A stretch of DNA of 64,000 nt from Protopterus annectens (lineage: Eukaryota; Chordata; Ceratodontiformes; Protopteridae), in NCBI RefSeq assembly GCF_019279795.1, contig NC_056735.1, forward strand, positions 1,938,494,455 to 1,938,558,454, written 5' to 3'. Below, piece by piece: positions 58,570 to 64,000 of this stretch. A model generated the notes under the pieces. It was not told where the DNA came from, did not search any database, and saw only the letters and a program-made list of their open reading frames with translations. A program made the translations under genes and the position numbers. Each line of letters opens with the position of its first letter. Position 1 is the stretch's first letter.

Positions 58570-59480
58570 GTGGTGAATTTAGCATTTGAACTTTGCTAAA
58601 AAAGGCACTATAGGGGTGGCAAGAGCCGCAGCTGGTATCTGGAATCCCAGGGATGACAGGTGCAGCCCATCTCTGGCAAAGCATTGTGGTCTGCTGACCA
58701 TGTCGTCCCAAGCAGACAGATACTGGATCCCCTTAGAATGACACCAAACATTTAGCCAAATGTTGAAGTCAATCATTTTTGTCCTTGTACTGTGGTATCA
58801 TTCTGGGCAATGGCAGGATGCTACTCAGGGCTATAGTCATACCTGCCTGAGTAACAAGATCCGAGAGCTCCTCCTTGTCTCTTTTCATGTAGTCCAGGGA
58901 GGTATGTCTCAGGTCATTCACACCAACATGGACAATGACAGAGTCGTACTTGTACTTGTTGTGGAGTGACCTGAGTGCATGCATTATGTGGTGAATCCTA
59001 GCACCCAACAGGCAGCTGACAGTAACTTTCTCCTTGTTTAGCCTGGTGAGTGGGACATCAGTGTGCCTGACTATAGAGTCACCTATGACTAGTGTGTTGG
59101 GTACGTTGTTTTGCCTCATGGGCTGAGGTTGAGTGGCACACTGATTTTGTGGGCTATGTGTCATTTGGGTAATGTTGGGGGTTGGTGGTTGTCTGCGTTT
59201 CAGCTTGGGAGGTCTGTGTTGCTTGGGAAGATTTTTTTTGAGAGCCTCCGTGAATGTGGGTGTGTGTTTGTGTTTCTATGTGTGGGTTTTGGTAGTGTGG
59301 GTTTTGAAGGGCTATGTGTTGAGTGTGATGTGGTGCAGGTGTTAACCTTCTCCTCTTGACTGTCTAGTCCAGTCTTAGCTGGAGAGAGCTTGGCTTCCAG
59401 TTTGGCTATATAAGTGCATCTCTCACAGGTTGTAGTGTTGGATGGTAGGAGGAGAGGGTGTTCAGTGTACATGAAGCAAA
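58570..59480 (-). pseudogene. CR1-like LINE ORF1: SGNH-type esterase
   Basis: N-terminal Cys-containing segment (Y-T-E-H-P-L-L-L-P, C-E-R-C-T-Y-I) at 59470-59390. It continues with a Ser/Thr/Pro-rich spacer. The esterase domain (59164-58580) has V-I-G-D-S-I-V-R-H (block I, nucleophile Ser), V-H-V-G-V-N-D-L (G-x-N-D block), and F-A-R-D-G-L-H-L-S (D-x-x-H block). The catalytic set is visible, but two frameshifts (near 59180 and 58770) break the ORF. Esterase domains in ORF1 are a CR1-group trait of uncertain role. Confidence 0.88.
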
Positions 59481-59560
59481 TGCTACATTATCCCAAGATG
59501 CCTAGATTCATCAGGTGGACAGGAGAAAACACAGGGAGCTGACCCATTGACATGCCTGGA

Positions 59561-60136
59561 TAGGTGCTTATTAATTTAAGTACTAAGAACTGTTTTCTTC
59601 TTGACAATTGAGGAAAGTTGAGTATTGTAGTAATTTGTAGATTATTTAGTGCTTACAATGAGTTCTGAGTAAGTGCTGAGCACAATTAAATAGTTTTGAC
59701 TGTTGAAACTAAATAAACTTGCTAGTTCTAGCTAAAACTAATTATTTTTATCACCAATCCCAAGAAGAGAAGCAGGCCACGGCCTGTTTGATGATCCACA
59801 TTCTTGTCCCAGATGATGCAAGGGTCTGCAGGCTTATATCCTTTTTCTGGTAGATGCCGTGAATAGCAACCAGACCAATTAGGTATGTTAAGCACAGACA
59901 CTCACTCTCCAAACAGAAAGAATCAGGAATCAATGCACTCTGCTACTACTCTTACCAGTATCAGAATATAAGCACAGATTCTAAGCTGTCACCTATAAAG
60001 CAGATATTAAGCTTTCTGGTGATCAGCACTCCTTCTCTCACCAGGAGAAAACAGAAGCACTAATCCCAAGATGACTACTGAGAGACAGAATGTGGGATGT
60101 ATGATAACTGTTGGTCTTGCAATAGATGCTTAAAGG
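59561..60136. other. No gene recognised
   Basis: No repeat or domain visible in any frame. Confidence 0.35.
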
Positions 60137-60172
60137 TAAGATAAAAAAATGTCCAACAAGTAGATGAATAAC

Positions 60173-61376
60173 TAATAATAATAAAAAAAACCCACTAGTG
60201 ATACCAAGGTAAAACCACCAAGACTTTATTTAACTATAACATATAACTGACTAAGCACTTTCACCCATGTGGGGCATCTTCAGAGTCAGTTTTTCACATC
60301 TAATCACAACCTTTAAATAAACATTTCAATTTACACTAAAATCAAAAGGTAATTGGTTACAATGAATCTATCCTTTGTACTTTTAGATTTTAACCCTAAC
60401 TGTCATTAGTGCAATTATTGTATAAATTTTGTGTATAAACACCAAATACTCAGTAAATAATAACATGGCAAATGTTATTTCAATACCTAAACTCAAAACA
60501 TACATTTAAAACATGTTAATCAATTGATATAATGTAAATATATACAAAAATATTTAAAAAATGTGTATATGTAAATATATAAAAAATAAATGCGAAAAAT
60601 GTACTGTAAAAACATACATATATGCACATGTACCTTGTACATCTGACTGAAAGTCAAGAATACTCTATTATTTCTATCTATTAAATACAAGCTGCCTTGT
60701 GTTTCAATATACATGCTAGAGATAGGGTGTCATTGATGCCAGGTGCACTGCTTGCGTCAAATCTTATTTGCCACAAGCATTCCCTGACTTCTAAAATGGT
60801 TTTATAATCACTACCAAACTCTTTGGTATATAGTCTGTCTATGACAAAAAATAAAAATGTATTTTAGTTAATGCAATCTTTACTGTGGTTGTATAATGAA
60901 TTAGGTAATTTCTTGTTTTTGATGTCCCTGTTGTGTTCCATAATTCGTCTCAACTTTCTTGTGGTCATACCAATATAGAAAGCTGGACAAGATAAACAAC
61001 TAGCCATATATATATAACCATTTTGGTATTACAATTACAATGACCAGGACTCCTCAAAGATTTCTTAACATTGCCCACTTGAACATATGGGCCATCATTA
61101 ATGTATTTACATGCTTTACAGTTACCACATTTAGCCATCCTAGCAGGCCTTTGTCCAGTAGGCATAGATGTTCTTTCCAAATGTTCTTTAATATTCAAAC
61201 CCCTACTGTTGATAAAAATGGGGATACATTCCTAATGTGTCTTGCATGTCTGTGGGAAGTACACTTTGCCATATCCATTGAATGATGTTTTTAACTTCAA
61301 TGGCTGTGGTGTTGTGTTGTAAAACCATACCTGTTTGAACATTCTTCACTTTGTGTTTGTGAATATTACTATTCTC
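60173..61376 (-). repeat. PLE3 left arm (antisense copy of the 3' end)
   Basis: Reverse complement of 62046-63258, with substitutions and a few small indels. Contains GIY-YIG coding sequence in antisense. Confidence 0.92.
60248..60288 (-). ncRNA. Hammerhead-like fold in PLE3 left arm
   Basis: Minus-strand order: TGACT, CTGAAGA, T, GCCC-CACAT-GGGT, GAAA, GTGC, TT, AGTCA. The outer TGACT/AGTCA stem is perfect. Confidence 0.58.
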
Positions 61377-61700
61377 AACATCCCTTTGGCTGTCTAACAA
61401 AATAGGCCTAAAATCTGTGGCCCTTCTTTCAATAATATCCTGTTTAGCTGTGGTAAGTAAATCCGTAGGATAGCCTCGTTTGACAAACAAGTCAATTAGT
61501 ACCTCCAGTTCTTCCAGAAATCCTCCAGGAATCTGTTGTCCTCACTAACTATGCATGATACCCTAAACATCTGGCCTTTGGCCATGTTCTTCTTTACATA
61601 ATAAGGGTGGCAACTGTCATAGTGTAAAAATGTATTGCTATATGTCTTCTTCCTGTATAACTTGGATTCTACCTTCCCGTCTTAGAGTAAAGGTGGCTGT
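60700..61700 (-). pseudogene. PLE3 antisense copy: RT end, linker and GIY-YIG (decayed)
   Basis: From 61700 leftwards the minus strand reads the RT thumb region (H-Y-D-S-C-H-P-Y-Y-V-K-K-N-M). It continues with F-V-K-R-G-Y-P-T-D-L-L at 61490, E-N-S-N-I-H-K-H-K-V at 61376, and the linker Cys cluster C-G-N-C-K-A-C-K-Y-I at 61130. Then the GIY-YIG region is broken by a frameshift near 61010. It extends about 320 bp further into RT than the sense arm does, so it preserves sequence the sense ORF lacks. Confidence 0.8.
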
Positions 61701-61847
61701 TTGAATACATAATCAAAGATTCAAGTTTAAACTGTTGTTTTTTGTTTACTGCTACACTAGTTTATTGACACCAGGTTTTGGTGTTCAGAGATCAAACATT
61801 ATTCAACATTTTACATTTTTTACATTTACAAAGTTCCACTGTTTATA

Positions 61848-62765
61848 ATGGAACAACTTATTATCAAATATTTAGAACTATCTAGACAAATCATTACTTT
61901 ATTACAGGCTAATAAAAGTAGTGACAAAAATGACAGTTTAACTAGTACACAGGTTGAACTATTTACTATGCACACACCACCAGGGACTTCTACAGAAAGA
62001 CAGCACAATGCCAATACACCGGGGGTGGAAAGGAATATTATACTAGAGAATAGTAATATTCACAAACACAAAGTGAAGAATGTTCAAACAGGTATGGTTT
62101 TACAACACAACACCACAGCCATTGAAGTTAAAAACATCATTCAATGGACATGGCAAAGTGTACTTCCCACAGGCATGCAAGACACATTAGGAAAGTATCC
62201 CCTTTTTATCAACAGTAGGGGTGTGAACATTAAAGAACATTTGGAAAGAACATCTATGCCTATTGGTCAAAGGCCTGCTAGGATGGCTAAATGTGGTAAC
62301 TGTAAAGCATGTAAATACATTAATGATGGCCCATATGTTCAAGTGGGCAATTTTAAGAGGTCTTTGAGGAGTCTTGGTCATTGTAATTGTAATACCAGAA
62401 TGGTTATATACAAAGCTAGTTGTTTATCTTGTCCAGCTTTCTATATTGGTATGACAACAAGAAAGTTGAGACAAAGAATTATGGAACACAACAGGGACAT
62501 GAAAAACAAGAAATTACCTAATTCATTATACAACCACAGTAAAGATTGCATTAATTACAAGAAATGTCTATTTTTTGTCATAGACAGACTATACAACAAA
62601 GAGTTTGGTGGGGATTATAAAACCATTTTAGAAGTCAGGGAATGGTTGTGGCAAATACGATTAGATGCAAGCAGTGAACCTGGCATCAATGACACCCTAT
62701 CTCTAGCATGTATATTGAAACACAAGGCAGCTTGTATTTACATAGAAATAATAAAGTATTCTTGA
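61848..62765 (+). CDS. PLE3 RT-less ORF: N-terminus fused to GIY-YIG endonuclease
   Basis: 305 codons, intact. Residues 1-65 are a short helical, then Ser/Thr/Pro-rich N-terminus resembling a PLE start. At codon 67 the sequence jumps directly to E-N-S-N-I-H-K-H-K-V, which in the antisense copy lies after the RT thumb; the whole RT is missing. Residues about 148-156 hold the linker Cys cluster C-G-N-C-K-A-C-K-Y-I. GIY-YIG follows: M-V-I-Y-K-A-S-C (185), F-Y-I-G-M-T (199), and R-K-L-R-Q-R-I-M-E-H. The C-terminal W-x-I-R-L segment is also present. It could encode a stand-alone endonuclease or RNA-binding product of a non-autonomous PLE. Expression is unknown. Confidence 0.8.
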   Translation: MEQLIIKYLELSRQIITLLQANKSSDKNDSLTSTQVELFTMHTPPGTSTERQHNANTPGVERNIILENSNIHKHKVKNVQTGMVLQHNTTAIEVKNIIQWTWQSVLPTGMQDTLGKYPLFINSRGVNIKEHLERTSMPIGQRPARMAKCGNCKACKYINDGPYVQVGNFKRSLRSLGHCNCNTRMVIYKASCLSCPAFYIGMTTRKLRQRIMEHNRDMKNKKLPNSLYNHSKDCINYKKCLFFVIDRLYNKEFGGDYKTILEVREWLWQIRLDASSEPGINDTLSLACILKHKAACIYIEIIKYS

Positions 62766-63258
62766 CTTTCAGTCAGATGTACGAAGTACATGTGCATATA
62801 TGTATATTTTTACACTACATTTTTTGCATTTATTTTTTTTTATATATTTACATATACACATTTTTTATATTTTTTTTATATTTACATTATATCAATTGAC
62901 TAACATGTTTTAAATGTATGTTTTGAGTTTAGGTATTGAAATAACATTTTCCATGTTATTATTTACTGAGTATTTGGTGTTTACACACAAAATATATACA
63001 ACAATTGCACTAATGACAGTTAAGGGTTAAAATCTAAAAGTACAAAGGATAGATTCATTGTAACCAATGACCTTTTGATTTTAGTGTTAATTGAAATGTT
63101 TATTTAAAGGTTGTGATTAGATGTGAAAAAATGACTCTGAAGATGCCCCACATGGGTGAAAATGCTTAGTCAGTTATATGTTATGGTTAAATAAAGTCTT
63201 GGTGGTTTTACCTTGGCATCACCAGTGTTTTTTTTTTGTTTTTTTTTTTATTATTATA
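62046..63258 (+). repeat. PLE3 right arm (sense 3' end)
   Basis: Holds codons 67-305 of the ORF, the AT-rich 3' UTR and the hammerhead-like motif. Ends in a T-rich stretch and TTATTAT. Confidence 0.92.
63132..63172 (+). ncRNA. Hammerhead-like fold in PLE3 right arm
   Basis: TGACT (stem I), CTGAAGA, T, GCCC-CACAT-GGGT (stem II with terminal G-T), GAAA, ATGC, TT, AGTCA (stem I). Confidence 0.58.
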
Positions 63259-63270
63259 AGATAAAAAATG

Positions 63271-64000
63271 GTTTATCCTAAACATTGCAGTGTGCACTAG
63301 AGGGGTTAGATGTGAAAGCAGGTACCTTAAGTTTTATCTGTCTAAAAGTTAAGCTTTAGTGGCAAGTCACTATTTTTAAAACAGCAGGATAGATTGAAAG
63401 AGGGTGGTTAGTTTTGTATGCTGGTGTTATGGAATACAGTAGGATGGCCAATAAATTTAAATAGTTGAAGGGTAGTGATTTAAAAAAAAAAATGATACTT
63501 TTGTGCTTACTCACACCAGCCAGTAAAAACAGAGAGGAAATGAAATATATGTTCAAATTAACATAAGGGTCAGGTAACTAGAAAGACAGTGGTGTTTAAG
63601 AACAAACCAGTAACCGGGTGAGAGAGTGGGAAAAATTTCTGTCTGACTCACAAGAGACAGATGTGTGGTCTCTTTTCAAGTTTTAGTATGCAGTTAAAAG
63701 CAGAATACAAGTAAAACACAGTGTAAAGAAAACAAATAACAGTATACAAAATAGAAACAGGCAATAAAGTATTACAAAACACAACAAATAAAAAGCAAAC
63801 TAACTTTTCCTTACAGTAAACTGCAGCAGAATCTGGGTGGGCCTTTCCAGTAAAGCTCTGAAATGTTTTATTTTACCCTTTAAATAAAATGTTTAGTTCC
63901 TAGCTCCACCCCCTCAGTTCACAGCTGATTAACCTTAACTGACCTGCTGTAACTTATGTGTGACTCATTAATTGACCTCTTCTAATTTCTGTCTGACTCA
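63271..64000. other. No gene recognised
   Basis: AT-rich sequence. ATTTCTGTCTGACTCA occurs at 63635-63650 and again at the last 16 bases of the window. Confidence 0.35.

Larger units (their letters stand above)
55662..59560 (-). mobile_element. Near full-length CR1-like LINE
   Basis: 3' end (left) is (TTCATAGG)2 on the plus strand. Then come the 3' UTR, ORF2 (endonuclease and RT), ORF1 (esterase) and a short leader ending near 59560. The same leader block starts the old copy at 8150. It is the best reference copy in the window for the family that also gave 0.2-1, 8.1-12.1, 27.4-28.9 and 32.7-33.5 kb. Confidence 0.9.
60137..63270. mobile_element. PLE3: palindromic Penelope-like element
   Basis: Candidate target duplication TAAGATAAAAAAATG (60137-60151) and TAAGATAAAAAATG (63257-63270), differing by one A. 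Inside, a left arm of about 1.2 kb (60173-61376) is the reverse complement of the right arm (62046-63258). The middle (61377-62045) holds more RT-end sequence on the minus strand and the leader plus N-terminus of the plus-strand ORF. The layout is an antisense 3' copy joined head to head with a sense copy that has lost its RT. Confidence 0.88.

Overview
This window looks like intergenic or intronic DNA from a large, repeat-rich vertebrate genome. I found no host protein-coding gene, tRNA or rRNA gene. Vertebrate origin is supported by CR1-like LINEs with CTATGA-type octamer tails, Penelope-like elements (PLEs), a Harbinger transposase with its Myb-like partner, a Ty3/gypsy (Mag-like) element, an L1/Tx1-like LINE, tRNA-derived SINEs with a GTTTCCTCCCACA core, long CA and TA microsatellites, and scarcity of CpG outside the youngest copies. 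A lungfish, another fish with a big genome, or an amphibian would fit. The sequence alone does not decide between them.

Layout. 0-1 kb: decayed CR1-like LINE 3' piece. 2-5 kb: eroded exons of a Harbinger Myb-like gene. 6.6-7.2 kb: 225-bp tandem repeat with a tRNA-like segment. 8.1-12.1 kb: old, almost full-length CR1-like LINE. 13.1-20.2 kb: Harbinger transposase (minus strand) cut in two by a young, nearly intact PLE (PLE1, 13.44-19.37 kb) with direct terminal repeats and a 14-bp target duplication. 20.4-21.6 kb: CGCGCAC-rich tract and a run of hairpins. 22-27 kb: SINE fragment and microsatellites. 27.4-28.9 and 32.7-33.5 kb: two 5'-truncated CR1-like LINEs. 29.9-30.2 kb: second Harbinger fragment. 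34.6-39.6 kb: decayed gypsy element (minus). 41.9-45.4 kb: second, older PLE (PLE2) with inverted terminal repeats, bordered by a SINE. 46-52.5 kb: decayed L1/Tx1-like LINE carrying a foldback MITE and a SINE. 53.9-54.6 kb: LINE endonuclease fragment split by a second copy of the MITE, which has a perfect 9-bp target duplication. 55.2 kb: SINE. 55.7-59.6 kb: near full-length CR1-like LINE (minus). 60.1-63.3 kb: third PLE (PLE3), a 3.1-kb palindrome with 1.2-kb arms around an intact 305-codon ORF that keeps a GIY-YIG endonuclease but lacks the reverse transcriptase.

The most interesting signal is shared by the three PLEs. Each terminal repeat carries a small conserved fold (stem, CTGAAGA, stem II, GAAA, four-base step, TT, stem) that reads as a type I hammerhead ribozyme with a minimal stem III. 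The stems differ between families but keep pairing. The three PLE families also show three terminal arrangements: direct repeats, short inverted repeats, and a giant inverted repeat with an internally deleted ORF.
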